Assembly (NCBI GenBank): GCA_020439485.1
Contig: JAGQSP010000401.1
Span: 1-9,691 of the forward strand
Direction of reading: 5' to 3'
DNA: 9,691 nt
DNA from: Acidimicrobiales bacterium
Lineage (GTDB): Bacteria > Actinomycetota > Acidimicrobiia > Acidimicrobiales > Poriferisodalaceae
Below are positions 1 through 6,778 of the stretch, in pieces. The position numbers and the translations under genes were made by a program. Under the pieces are notes generated by a model. The model made no database searches. It was not told the origin of the DNA and saw only the letters and a program-made list of their open reading frames with translations. The first letter of the stretch is position 1, and every line of letters begins with the position of its first letter.

Positions 1-477
1 GGCATGGCCTTATCGGCCGCAGGGTTTGTGCCGGTGTTGGGCGATGCCATCGACGCCGGCTTCGTTGCTTATTACGTGGCGAAGGGTGATTGGGTCAACG
101 CAGCATCACACGCCGTGGGGTTGGTGCCGCTGCCGGGCGTGTCGGGCACCGGGGTCAGGGCCACCCGCGAGGCCGCGCAGCGCCTGGGGTCGACGCTGGC
201 TGAGCGTGGAGCTCGGGGTCTGGTCAACGAGATCGCCGACGAAACAGCCGAAAGCTGGCTCCAAGACCGAGTGGTCGACGTGTCAGGCGATGTCGTGTAC
301 GCGCTGACCGGCGATGCCGAACTGGCCGAGCTTGCCGAGTTGGCCTCTGGGGTGGTGCTCGAGGGCGGTTTTCCCGAGGTTCGGACCGTCGAGGAGATAT
401 TCGCCGACCACTACGACGACTTCTTCGACACCGCGTTGGCCCTGAGCGACGTCGGCACGGGACCTGACCGACCATGA
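1..477 (+). CDS. C-terminal part of an unrecognised protein with a pre-toxin-like GxxPVLGDAIDA segment
   Basis: The reading frame is open from the left edge of the window (codon GGC, then ATG at 4) to a TGA at 475-477, so this is probably the tail of a longer gene. If ATG 4 were the start the protein would have 157 residues, but no upstream sequence is available to judge this. The first 50 residues form a hydrophobic, glycine-rich segment (GFVPVLGDAIDAGFVAYYVA, then GDWVNAA and VGLVPLPG). This resembles the helical 'VPGxGDAxDAxN...A..GDW.NAA' segment found before toxin domains in polymorphic toxins and in other large secreted actinobacterial proteins. That likeness is my pattern recognition, not a search result. 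The remaining 100 residues are acidic and helical, with no nuclease or other catalytic motif that I recognise. The next gene starts 18 bases downstream but appears to have its own promoter. Function unknown. Confidence 0.6.
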   Translation, partial: GMALSAAGFVPVLGDAIDAGFVAYYVAKGDWVNAASHAVGLVPLPGVSGTGVRATREAAQRLGSTLAERGARGLVNEIADETAESWLQDRVVDVSGDVVYALTGDAELAELAELASGVVLEGGFPEVRTVEEIFADHYDDFFDTALALSDVGTGPDRP

Positions 478-482
478 CCGGC

Positions 483-488
483 TACCGT
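483..488 (+). promoter_or_regulatory. Candidate -10 box (TACCGT) for a leaderless glutamate-synthase-like gene
   Basis: TACCGT matches the actinobacterial -10 pattern TANNNT and lies 7 bases before the GTG at 496, with no Shine-Dalgarno sequence between. Transcription from this box would begin at or next to the start codon. The same spacing is seen before the GTG codons of the MFS gene (5271) and the FKBP gene (7301). No convincing -35 box is visible. Confidence 0.4.
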
Positions 489-495
489 CGCGCTC

Positions 496-1992
496 GTGAT
501 GACGTTGCTGTTGATTCTCGCGGCGATCGTGGCGGTGCTGGCGGCCGTGGCGGTGTACGACCTGGCTCAGAGGCGCCATGCCGTGCTGCGCAACTTTCCC
601 GTCGTGGGCCATCTGAGGTTCATCCTCGAGCGCTTTGGCCCTGAACTGCGTCAGTACATCGTCACCAGCAACGACGAGGAACGCCCGTTCAGCCGAGATC
701 AGCGACGTTGGGTCTATTCGACGGCCAAGGACGAGAACTCGTACTTCGGCTTCGGAACCGACAATCGCTTCGAGACCGACGGTCACCTGTTCTTTCGCCA
801 TGCAGCTTTTCCAGCTCGCGAAACGACCGCAGACAGCGTGCCGGCGGCCAAGGTCTTGGGTGCTTGGCGTCAGCGTCCCGAGGCGTTCAGGCCTTCGTCG
901 TTGACCAACATCTCGGCGATGAGTTTCGGGTCGTTGTCGGGTCCGGCCGTGCACGCCCTCAACTCCGGAGCCGCTCTCGCTCGGTGTCTGCACAACACGG
1001 GCGAAGGTGGCATCAGCGCCCACCACAGGCACGGCGGCGAACTCGTGTTCCAGATCGGTACCGGCTATTTCGGTGCGCGCGACGACCGGGGCGAGTTCAG
1101 CCTCGATGTGCTGAAACGCTCCGTCGATAGCGCGCCGGTGAAGGCGATAGAGATCAAGCTGAGCCAGGGCGCCAAGCCCGGGTTGGGTGGGGTCCTGCCC
1201 GGCGAGAAGGTGACGTCGGAGATCTCTGCGGCACGAGGTGTGCCGGTGGGAATCACGGTGCGCAGCCCGGCGTACCACTCGCAGTTCGGTGATGTTCCGT
1301 CGATGGTGGCTTTCGTCGAGGCGCTGGCCGAGGCAACGGGCCTTCCGGTCGGCATCAAGTCTGCGGTCGGAGAGGTCGCGTTCTGGGACGAGCTGGCGCG
1401 CTTCATGGCCAGCACCGGCACGGGCCCAGATTTCATCACCGTCGATGGAGGTGAAGGTGGCACTGGGGCCGCCCCGCTGGCCTTCTCAGACCATGTAGCG
1501 CTGCCATTTCGCGAAGCGTTCGCCGTGGTGTTCAGTGCCTTTGCCCGGGTCGACCTGCACAACGACGTGTTCTTCGTCGGCTCGGGCAAGCTCGGGTTTC
1601 CCGCCGAAGCTGTGTTGGCCATGTCGATGGGTGTCGACATGTTGGGAGTGGCGCGAGAGGCGATGCTGGCCGTTGGGTGCATACAAGCGCAGCGGTGCCA
1701 CACCGGCCACTGCCCCACGGGTGTTGCCACCCAATCCAAGTGGCTGATGCGCGGCCTCGACCCCACCGACAAGTCGGCGCGTCTGGCCAACTACGTCACG
1801 GGCATGAACTCCGAGATTCTCAAGCTCGCACACGCAGTGGGCGAGCAGCACCCGGGCCTGGTGCATCCCGACACCATTGCCATCAGAGATGGGGGCCGGG
1901 GCCTGGTGTCGGCGGCCGAGATGTTCGGTCTCGATCCTGCTTGGTACGGCGACGAGAGGCGTGAACGCCTGCTTGCATCGCTGGCCGGTTAG
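496..1992 (+). CDS. Membrane-anchored FMN-binding glutamate synthase family protein (GltB central/FMN domain only)
   Basis: This is a 498-residue member of the stand-alone glutamate-synthase-related family (Pfam Glu_synthase), about the usual length. An N-terminal helix (residues 2-22) should anchor it in the membrane. It is followed by the family's conserved block DLAQRRHAVLRNFPVVGHLR and then PFSRDQRRWVY. The FMN-binding TIM barrel shows SAMSFGSLSG (140-149), LSQGAKPGLGG (222-232) and DGGEGGTGAAP (317-327). Cysteines 395, 401 and 406, spaced C-x5-C-x4-C, match the 3Fe-4S ligands of GltB. The glutaminase domain of full-length GltB and its C-terminal GXGXG domain are absent, and no gltD-like partner is nearby. 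Glutamate synthesis from ammonia and 2-oxoglutarate is therefore possible but not shown; the electron donor and true substrate are unknown. Start: GTG 496, with ATG 499 directly after it. I prefer GTG because of the upstream TACCGT box; there is no Shine-Dalgarno sequence. Confidence 0.93.
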   Translation: MMTLLLILAAIVAVLAAVAVYDLAQRRHAVLRNFPVVGHLRFILERFGPELRQYIVTSNDEERPFSRDQRRWVYSTAKDENSYFGFGTDNRFETDGHLFFRHAAFPARETTADSVPAAKVLGAWRQRPEAFRPSSLTNISAMSFGSLSGPAVHALNSGAALARCLHNTGEGGISAHHRHGGELVFQIGTGYFGARDDRGEFSLDVLKRSVDSAPVKAIEIKLSQGAKPGLGGVLPGEKVTSEISAARGVPVGITVRSPAYHSQFGDVPSMVAFVEALAEATGLPVGIKSAVGEVAFWDELARFMASTGTGPDFITVDGGEGGTGAAPLAFSDHVALPFREAFAVVFSAFARVDLHNDVFFVGSGKLGFPAEAVLAMSMGVDMLGVAREAMLAVGCIQAQRCHTGHCPTGVATQSKWLMRGLDPTDKSARLANYVTGMNSEILKLAHAVGEQHPGLVHPDTIAIRDGGRGLVSAAEMFGLDPAWYGDERRERLLASLAG

Positions 1993-2000
1993 CCGGCCGG
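1981..2000. terminator. GC-rich inverted repeat spanning a stop codon, possible bidirectional terminator
   Basis: GGCCGG (1983-1988) and CCGGCC (1993-1998) are perfect 6-base arms, extendable by a G-T and a C-G pair. The four-base loop TTAG contains the TAG stop codon of the glutamate-synthase-like gene. It sits between two convergent genes whose stops are 15 bases apart. There is no T-tract on either side, so it is not a textbook intrinsic terminator, although T-tract-less hairpins are discussed for actinobacteria. Confidence 0.4.
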
Positions 2001-2007
2001 GCCTGCA

Positions 2008-2808
2008 TCAACCCAGCGCATCCGCCGCCAGCGCGAGGATCTGGTCCACGTCGACCGGTGCGGTGTCGGGGTACACAATCGCAATCTTGGCGATGGCGTC
2101 AGCGGCTCGGATCATGGTCCACGACCACACCAGAACTCGCTGGTTTCCGTCGTCGTCGAGGTAGACGACCGTAACCCGGTAGCCGAAGCCATCGGTCCCG
2201 TCTGGTAGCCGTTCGGCCTCGATGATCGTTCCTTCCAGCGTTTCCGAGTCGTACAGCGTCTCGACCCCGCGCTGTACACAGTCGTGCACTCCTTCGGCCT
2301 TCCACTGATCGAACCGCTCGTCTGCGGCCAGCGCTAGCGGCGTGGCAGCCGGAGCCTCGACCACGAACCATTCGATGGCCAGGCCGTCGGGTCCGTCGAA
2401 GGCTGCACTGGAGACGGGACCCAAGTCGCTGACGATCGTGCTGAGACCCTCACAGAACTCTGCCAGTGGCAGTTCTGAATCGACCGGTGCCTCGGTCCTG
2501 GCGATCAAGCCCCACCTCGCGTCGAGATCGTCCACAGTCATCAGAGGCCCAGCGTCGTGGTCGTCGGCGGTAGTCGACGAGGAAGAGCCTGCGTCAGACG
2601 TTTCGGTCGTCGAAGCCAACTCCGACGTTTCGGTGGTCGAGGGCTGGGCGGTGGTGGGTGTGGCGAGCGCCTCGGTCGTGCTGGTCGAACTCGCATTGGT
2701 GATGGTCGTCTGTGTATCGGTGTCCGACCCGCCGGAGCATCCGGCGAAACCAAAGGTGACGAGCCCGAAGACCACCAGTGCTGTCAGCCGCGAACCGCAA
2801 TTCCTCAC
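2008..2808 (-). CDS. Secreted lipoprotein with Thr/Ser-rich linker and C-terminal globular domain
   Basis: The proposed 266-residue protein starts at GTG 2808. From there it reads as a lipoprotein signal peptide: Arg-containing n-region, hydrophobic core, and cleavage site F-A-G-C with lipidated Cys24. The open frame continues upstream to an ATG at 2922, but that start would put 38 extra non-hydrophobic residues before the signal peptide and would run into the divergent gene. After Cys24 comes a Thr/Ser/Ala-rich linker (about 27-88) with a duplicated nine-residue unit, then a mixed alpha/beta domain (about 89-266). That domain has two cysteines (119, 177) that could form a disulphide and a W-x7-C motif (W169, C177). 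The order of a W...C helix, strands and a final helix vaguely recalls PknH-type extracellular sensor domains, which is only a weak guess. It probably sits on the outer face of the membrane. It converges with the glutamate-synthase-like gene. Ligand and role unknown. Confidence 0.8.
   Translation of the reverse strand: MRNCGSRLTALVVFGLVTFGFAGCSGGSDTDTQTTITNASSTSTTEALATPTTAQPSTTETSELASTTETSDAGSSSSTTADDHDAGPLMTVDDLDARWGLIARTEAPVDSELPLAEFCEGLSTIVSDLGPVSSAAFDGPDGLAIEWFVVEAPAATPLALAADERFDQWKAEGVHDCVQRGVETLYDSETLEGTIIEAERLPDGTDGFGYRVTVVYLDDDGNQRVLVWSWTMIRAADAIAKIAIVYPDTAPVDVDQILALAADALG
2587..2640 (-). repeat. Two 27-bp tandem units in the lipoprotein linker
   Basis: Two adjacent in-frame 27-base units (2614-2640 and 2587-2613) encode STTETSELA and STTETSDAG. 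The conserved part, GACGTTTCGGTSGTCGA on the + strand (2597-2613 and 2624-2640), differs at one base in 17. It looks like a local duplication that lengthened a flexible Thr/Ser linker. Confidence 0.7.
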
Positions 2809-2897
2809 TACCGTGCAGTCGGCCGCGATCACCGTTTCGAAAAGGTCGCGCCGACGACCAGGCCTGGCTGTCACAGGTCGATGAGAAGCTGTTTCCC
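2809..2897. promoter_or_regulatory. 89-bp divergent intergenic region, lipoprotein (-) and DUF2786 gene (+)
   Basis: This region must hold the promoters for both neighbours unless they lie inside coding sequence. A TACCGT hexamer on the + strand at 2809-2814 fits a -10 pattern for the DUF2786 gene and would give an untranslated leader of roughly 75 bases. I see no clear -35 box, no obvious -10 box for the lipoprotein and no long dyad. Before ATG 2898 there is only a weak purine run (GAGAAG, about 9 bases upstream). Confidence 0.3.
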
Positions 2898-4010
2898 ATG
2901 GCAAAGCAACCTCCAACACCAATCCGCAGCTCGGCTCACAGCGCCCTGTCGGACCTGGTCTGTGGCATCGACGCCGCGTGGGGTAAAGGGTGGGCGCCAG
3001 ACGAGCTGGTGAGGGCGGCCGACAAGCTCTTCGACTCGACCAACGCTGCCGTCATGGCGACGGCGATCATTTTGCACCGCAGATCCCACCCCGCACCGGC
3101 CGGCGAAGACTGGCTCGAGCGTCTCGACCATGTCGGACGGGTCGCTCCTACCGAGCACCCCGAACGGCTCTGCGACGCGCTTGGTGTCGATGACCGAACG
3201 TTGACCCAGGTGGCCGGCAATCTCGCCAGCTGGCTGAAGGTGCTGCCGCGTATGGCCTTCGTTTGTGCCCCGCCCGGAACCATCGCAGCGGGCGCGGCAC
3301 GCAGACCCAAGGCAATCGACAAGGCGAAGCTGCTCGAGCGGGTCAGGGCGTTGCTGGCCAAGGCCGAGGCCACCCAGTTTCCTCACGAGGCGCAGGCTTT
3401 CACCGCCAAGGCCCAGCAGATCATGACCAGCCACTCGATCGAGCTTGCCATGCTCGACGATCCTGCCGGCGAGGCTCCCGCTGCTCTTCGCATCTGGCAC
3501 GATCCGCCATATGCCAGCGCCAAGGGCGACCTGCTCGCGTCAATCGCAGCCGCAAACGGTTGTCGCACGGTTTCCCATGGTGGTTTGGATGTGTCGACGG
3601 TCTTCGGGTTCCGTCACGATCTCGATTCGGTCGAGCTCTTGCACACGTCGCTGTTGGTGCAGGCCACGGCCGAGATGACCCAGCTCGAGACTCAGTGGCA
3701 ACACGACAGGCGCCGTATCCGTTCGTTCAGGCACAGCTTCCTGATCGGCTTCGCGTCACGCATCGGTCAGCGTCTAGAACAGGCGCGCCGCCTGGCCACC
3801 GAGCAGGCTGGTGTCTCGTCTGACGCTCTGCATCCGGTGTTGGTCAGCCGCTCGCTCGCTGTCGACCGTGCCGTCGACGAGGTCTACCCGAAGCTCTCCA
3901 GCAAGCGGCGGTCGCTGAGCAACTCGGCCGGCTATGTCGCCGGTACCATCGCCGCAGACCGTGCCAGCATCGGCCCTTCTACGCGGGTTGGTCGCGGACG
4001 GGCGGGCTAG
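2898..4010 (+). CDS. DUF2786 domain-containing protein
   Basis: Starting at ATG 2898 the protein has 370 residues. The frame is open upstream to 2778, but that extension is Arg/Ser-rich, looks non-coding and would overlap the divergent lipoprotein. Residues 140-180 carry the DUF2786 signature: KAKLLERVRALLAKAEAT, then HEAQAFTAKAQQIM, a helical segment typical of this family. The N-terminal 130 residues are helical and unassigned. Residues 190-330 contain HDPPYASAKGDLLASIAAAN, then a long charged helical stretch rich in Arg and Gln. There is no signal peptide or membrane segment, so it should be cytosolic. DUF2786 proteins occur in many actinobacteria and some phages without an established function, and I do not assign one here. 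The 3' end overlaps the convergent MFS gene by 32 bases. Confidence 0.85.
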   Translation: MAKQPPTPIRSSAHSALSDLVCGIDAAWGKGWAPDELVRAADKLFDSTNAAVMATAIILHRRSHPAPAGEDWLERLDHVGRVAPTEHPERLCDALGVDDRTLTQVAGNLASWLKVLPRMAFVCAPPGTIAAGAARRPKAIDKAKLLERVRALLAKAEATQFPHEAQAFTAKAQQIMTSHSIELAMLDDPAGEAPAALRIWHDPPYASAKGDLLASIAAANGCRTVSHGGLDVSTVFGFRHDLDSVELLHTSLLVQATAEMTQLETQWQHDRRRIRSFRHSFLIGFASRIGQRLEQARRLATEQAGVSSDALHPVLVSRSLAVDRAVDEVYPKLSSKRRSLSNSAGYVAGTIAADRASIGPSTRVGRGRAG

Positions 4011-5271
4011 GCGGCTTGGCCAGGGTGAAGAACACCACGCCGCCCAGTGCCAGGAAGCTCAAAACAACGAAGCCGGTGCGGTAGCTGCCGGTCGTGTCGG
4101 CCAGGATGCCTGCCACCAACGGCCCCAGCACCGTGCCCAGCATCACTATCAACGAGCTGACGCCCATTATCGAGCCGAAGCTGGTCGACCCGAAATAGTC
4201 GGCGCGCAGCGCCTGCATCAAGGGGCCTCGCACACCCCATGCCAGTCCGTGCAACACGACAAATGTCCAAATCATCAGGGCACCGTTGGCGTAGGCCAGT
4301 ATCAGCAGCCCCGAGGTGTGGCCAAACATCGCCAGCGACGCCAACATGCGCTTGTTGAACCGATCGCCCAGCCATCCGCCCAAGAGCATTCCCACGATCT
4401 GAACCAACGGGAGGCCACCTGCGACAAAGCTGGCCTCGGTCAACGAGTAGCCGTGCTCGGATGTCAGCAGCAAAGACAGGTGGGCCAAGACGGCACCGAC
4501 GACGAACAGGGCACTCATGTGGCCCAGCGAGATGAGCCAGAACGCCTTTGTGCGCATGGCCTCCCGAGCTGTGAAATGCACATCGGTCAGGCCTTCGGCG
4601 CGCGGCTGGGTCGACGGGGTCGCCGTTTCCGGGTCTATGCCGTCGACGAAGGTGCCATGCTCGGCCGGCGTTCCTTCCAGGTAGGTGGCGAGAGGCCATG
4701 CACACACCAGGTAAATGACGGCAGACCCCGCGGCAGTTCCGCGCCAGCCGAACTCCTCGATGAAGAACGCCAGGGCCGGTATCAACACGCCGCCTATGGC
4801 AAATCCCATGCTGCCAATCGACAATGCGCGAGCGCGACGACGTTCGAACCACTGGACGATGGCCACCGTGACCGTGAGAAACCCACTGAGGCTGGTGCCC
4901 ACCGAGATCAAGACGAAGGCGCCGAAGAACTGCCACAGGTTCTGAACCCTGCTGAACGCCAGCAGGCCGATGGCGGCCATCACTATGCCCAGGCGGGCTA
5001 CTCGTCTTGCCCCGAAGCGGTCGAGCGCCCAACCCTGAATCGGTCCCAGCAACGCCGACTCGGCGCGGTTCATCGAGTACGCGGCCGACAACGTCGACTT
5101 GCTCCAGCCGAACTGCTGCTCGAGCACAACCGCGTACTGTCCGAAACCCTGCATCACCATGCCCGAGTAGAGGGCCTGCAGCACGGCGCCAGCTCCGACC
5201 ACTCGCCAGCCGCGAAAGCTGAAGATGCCCGGCTTCTTCTGGCGGGGGGCGGTGGCGCTGGCGGTTTGCAC
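3979..5271 (-). CDS. Major facilitator superfamily (MFS) transporter, monocarboxylate/oxalate-formate-antiporter-like
   Basis: This 430-residue protein has about 12 hydrophobic segments, the normal MFS size. Motif A is present in the loop after helix 2 (GWALDRFGARR, residues 80-90) and a degenerate copy lies in the second half (GWLGDRFNKR). A polar cytoplasmic loop with a Pro/Thr stretch splits the two six-helix halves. The FGWSKSTLSAAYSMNR segment before motif A is typical of MCT or oxalate/formate-antiporter-like MFS proteins, so an organic acid anion is a plausible substrate, but specificity cannot be read from sequence. Start: the frame is open to 5529, but that extension overlaps the divergent gene at 5426 and reads as non-coding. 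GTG 5271 places about 20 hydrophilic residues before helix 1 and has a TACCGT box 8 bases upstream; GTG 5349 is the alternative. The last 32 bases overlap the convergent DUF2786 gene. Confidence 0.9.
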   Translation of the reverse strand: MQTASATAPRQKKPGIFSFRGWRVVGAGAVLQALYSGMVMQGFGQYAVVLEQQFGWSKSTLSAAYSMNRAESALLGPIQGWALDRFGARRVARLGIVMAAIGLLAFSRVQNLWQFFGAFVLISVGTSLSGFLTVTVAIVQWFERRRARALSIGSMGFAIGGVLIPALAFFIEEFGWRGTAAGSAVIYLVCAWPLATYLEGTPAEHGTFVDGIDPETATPSTQPRAEGLTDVHFTAREAMRTKAFWLISLGHMSALFVVGAVLAHLSLLLTSEHGYSLTEASFVAGGLPLVQIVGMLLGGWLGDRFNKRMLASLAMFGHTSGLLILAYANGALMIWTFVVLHGLAWGVRGPLMQALRADYFGSTSFGSIMGVSSLIVMLGTVLGPLVAGILADTTGSYRTGFVVLSFLALGGVVFFTLAKPPSPPVRDQPA

Positions 5272-5425
5272 GAGATCCGACGGTAGCCCGTGCAGGCCTT
5301 GGAGCCCCAAGCGGGCGGGCAGGCGGCCTCGAGCAGGTGTAACTGTCACAGCCCCGCGGCATGCTCTGTTGGTGCAACCCAGCCCAGCGTCGGAAATCAC
5401 CCCAGACTCGATCGCCCTGTGGCTG
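5272..5425. other. 154-bp divergent intergenic region, MFS (-) and 172-aa hypothetical gene (+)
   Basis: This is the longest non-coding stretch in the window. Besides the TACCGT box for the MFS gene I see only short dyads, such as GTTG-GTG-CAAC at 5368-5378. I see no good -10 box for the + strand gene. Both flanking genes have open frames extending into this region (MFS to 5529, the + gene back to 5225), so its limits depend on the start choices. Confidence 0.4.
5280..5285 (-). promoter_or_regulatory. Candidate -10 box (TACCGT) for a leaderless MFS gene
   Basis: On the - strand TACCGT is followed by 8 bases and then the GTG at 5271; no Shine-Dalgarno sequence is present. The hexamer is identical to the one before the glutamate-synthase-like gene. 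A poor -35 candidate (TTGGGG) lies 19 bases further upstream. Confidence 0.4.
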
Positions 5426-5944
5426 ATGTCGGTCATATCGAACGCCGACGAGTTGGCGCGCGCGCTCGACGAGGCAACCATCTCCCACCTGGCCGAGGCC
5501 ATACGCGACGAACAACGCCGCAGGGCCATCGAATCGGGCGATCAAGACGCGGTCATCGACAGGGCCTTCGACATAGCGTTCGGAACCGACGGCATGGCGG
5601 TGGCACCGTTCATCAGTGCCCCGTTTGTCGTATGCCCGGGTTCGATGGTCGCCAAGTCCAAGACCAACTACCGATCACGGTTCATCAACGTCGACGACTG
5701 CTGGATCTGGGAATCGGGCGAGTTGGTGCGCGAGGACAAGCGCTCCAACCCGGGCAGCGACGAGGGTTTCAAGGCTGTGGCGTTGTTGCCCGTCATCGAA
5801 GGCATGGCTCTCGACCAGGTGACCGGTCGCCAGCGCCAAGGCCAGTATCAGGCCACCAAGATCGTGTCGTACGAGATCCGTGGCGGCGAACTGGTCGAGG
5901 TCAGTCAGCGCGATATCGATGTCCGCAAGGCGCCCAGGCGATGA
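5426..5944 (+). CDS. Conserved-looking hypothetical protein, 172 aa
   Basis: I do not recognise this family. From ATG 5426 the product has 172 residues: an acidic, Arg-rich helical N-terminal third (ADELARALDEATISHLAEAI, then RDEQRRRAIESGDQDAVIDR), then an apparently beta-rich domain. Notable features of that domain are APFVVCPGSMVAKSK, RFINVDDCWIWESGELVRED and a C-terminal strand pair ending EVSQRDIDVRK. Two cysteines fall in the beta part. There is no signal peptide or membrane helix, so it is probably cytosolic. GTG 5372 is an alternative start that would add 18 residues; neither start has a Shine-Dalgarno sequence or a TANNNT box nearby. The gene is real by codon bias, by length and by fitting the gap exactly; it ends 18 bases before the convergent LppM-like gene. 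Confidence 0.7.
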   Translation: MSVISNADELARALDEATISHLAEAIRDEQRRRAIESGDQDAVIDRAFDIAFGTDGMAVAPFISAPFVVCPGSMVAKSKTNYRSRFINVDDCWIWESGELVREDKRSNPGSDEGFKAVALLPVIEGMALDQVTGRQRQGQYQATKIVSYEIRGGELVEVSQRDIDVRKAPRR

Positions 5945-5962
5945 GGCCTCCGGCCGGTCCGC

Positions 5963-6730
5963 TCACAGGTCGCGGCCGCGACGCATGAGCCAGAAGCCGC
6001 CTGCGGCCGCAGCAGCGACCAGAAGCACCGCGGCCACCACGACAACAGCCGATGTGCCTCCCGCGTCGGGGCCGGTTCGCGCCATCATCGACTGGCTCGG
6101 CTGCATCGGGTCGAGGTTCCAGGTGAACCTGCTGCCGTCGACCTCGTCGGCGTTGTGCTCGATCGCTTCGCCGGGAAGCTGCACGTGGAACTGGAACTGG
6201 GCCGAATCGAACAGGCTGTCGATGGGTATGCCCGCCGAATCCTCACCCAGCAGCGAGCCGTCGGCCTCGGTCTCGATAGAGGCCTCGAACAGCCATTCGT
6301 CGCCATCCTGGGTGATGTCGACCGACGAAGTGGTGCCGTCTCCCGACTCGCTGAACATCTCGAGCAGTTCGGCCAGCTCGTCGGCATTCGCGAACTCGAC
6401 CGTCGCCTTTATTCCACAGAAGCCACCCTCGTCGTACTCGTCGATTTCGGCGTTCTCGGGCACGCCGTCCATCGACAGGCCGGTGTCGCCGCAGATCTCT
6501 TCCTTGGTGGTAGGCATCAACGAGAAGCCGTCTTCTGGTGCGGCACCTTCGGCGTCGCCCATCACCGACGCCATGTCGATGATCGTTTCGTAGTCGATAG
6601 CGGTGATGAACACGGCCTGGCCCGAGCCGTCCGGTTCGACCGCTATGTCGACGTCTACCTTGAAGCAGCCGCCGAGGACCAGCATGGTCAGGGCCGCCAG
6701 GGCACAGACGCGCAAGAGGGTTTTGTTCAT
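5963..6730 (-). CDS. LppM-like lipoprotein with C-terminal transmembrane helix
   Basis: The 255-residue product begins MNKTLLRV, followed by a hydrophobic core and lipobox L-G-G-C with Cys22. The mature protein opens with FKVDVDIAVEPDGSGQ, the beta-strand pattern at the start of LppM-domain proteins (family named after mycobacterial LppM). The middle is acidic, with a Cys pair (80, 105) that may form a disulphide. The last 30 residues form one membrane helix (SAVVVVAAVLLVAAAAAGGF) followed by a positive tail (MRRGRDL). The protein should therefore be fixed to the membrane at both ends with its domain outside. Mycobacterial LppM has been linked to host phagocyte interaction, which need not apply here. 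Start: the frame is open to ATG 6772, but ATG 6730 gives a proper signal peptide. AGGAG sits only one base before it, closer than usual. It lies 48 bases after the 163-aa gene on the same strand. Confidence 0.82.
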   Translation of the reverse strand: MNKTLLRVCALAALTMLVLGGCFKVDVDIAVEPDGSGQAVFITAIDYETIIDMASVMGDAEGAAPEDGFSLMPTTKEEICGDTGLSMDGVPENAEIDEYDEGGFCGIKATVEFANADELAELLEMFSESGDGTTSSVDITQDGDEWLFEASIETEADGSLLGEDSAGIPIDSLFDSAQFQFHVQLPGEAIEHNADEVDGSRFTWNLDPMQPSQSMMARTGPDAGGTSAVVVVAAVLLVAAAAAGGFWLMRRGRDL

Positions 6731-6778
6731 GCTCCTACAGTCGTCGGAACGTGGGTCGTGCTGAAGCAGCATCGCCGC

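Noticed and set aside
283..1278. A 331-codon open frame on the - strand opposite the first gene and the glutamate-synthase-like gene
   Set aside because: It is Arg/His-rich, has no motifs and overlaps well-supported coding on the + strand.
2809..2922. Upstream extension of the lipoprotein to ATG 2922
   Set aside because: It would add 38 hydrophilic residues before a good signal peptide and would overlap the start of the DUF2786 gene.
3934..5286. A 450-codon open frame on the + strand opposite the MFS gene
   Set aside because: Its translation is Gln/His/Arg-rich and low in structure, as expected for antisense of GC-rich coding DNA. The - strand frame encodes a clear MFS protein with motif A.
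5368..5378. GTTG-GTG-CAAC dyad as an operator
   Set aside because: The four-base arms are too short and I see no second copy nearby.
4007..5545. A 512-codon open frame on the - strand in another frame of the MFS gene
   Set aside because: The translation is Arg/Gly/Pro-rich with no domain. It is a GC-bias shadow of the MFS gene.
5945..5962. GGCC-TCC-GGCC dyad between the 172-aa and LppM-like genes as a terminator
   Set aside because: The arms are only four bases, there is no T-tract, and such GGCC repeats arise often by chance in GC-rich DNA.
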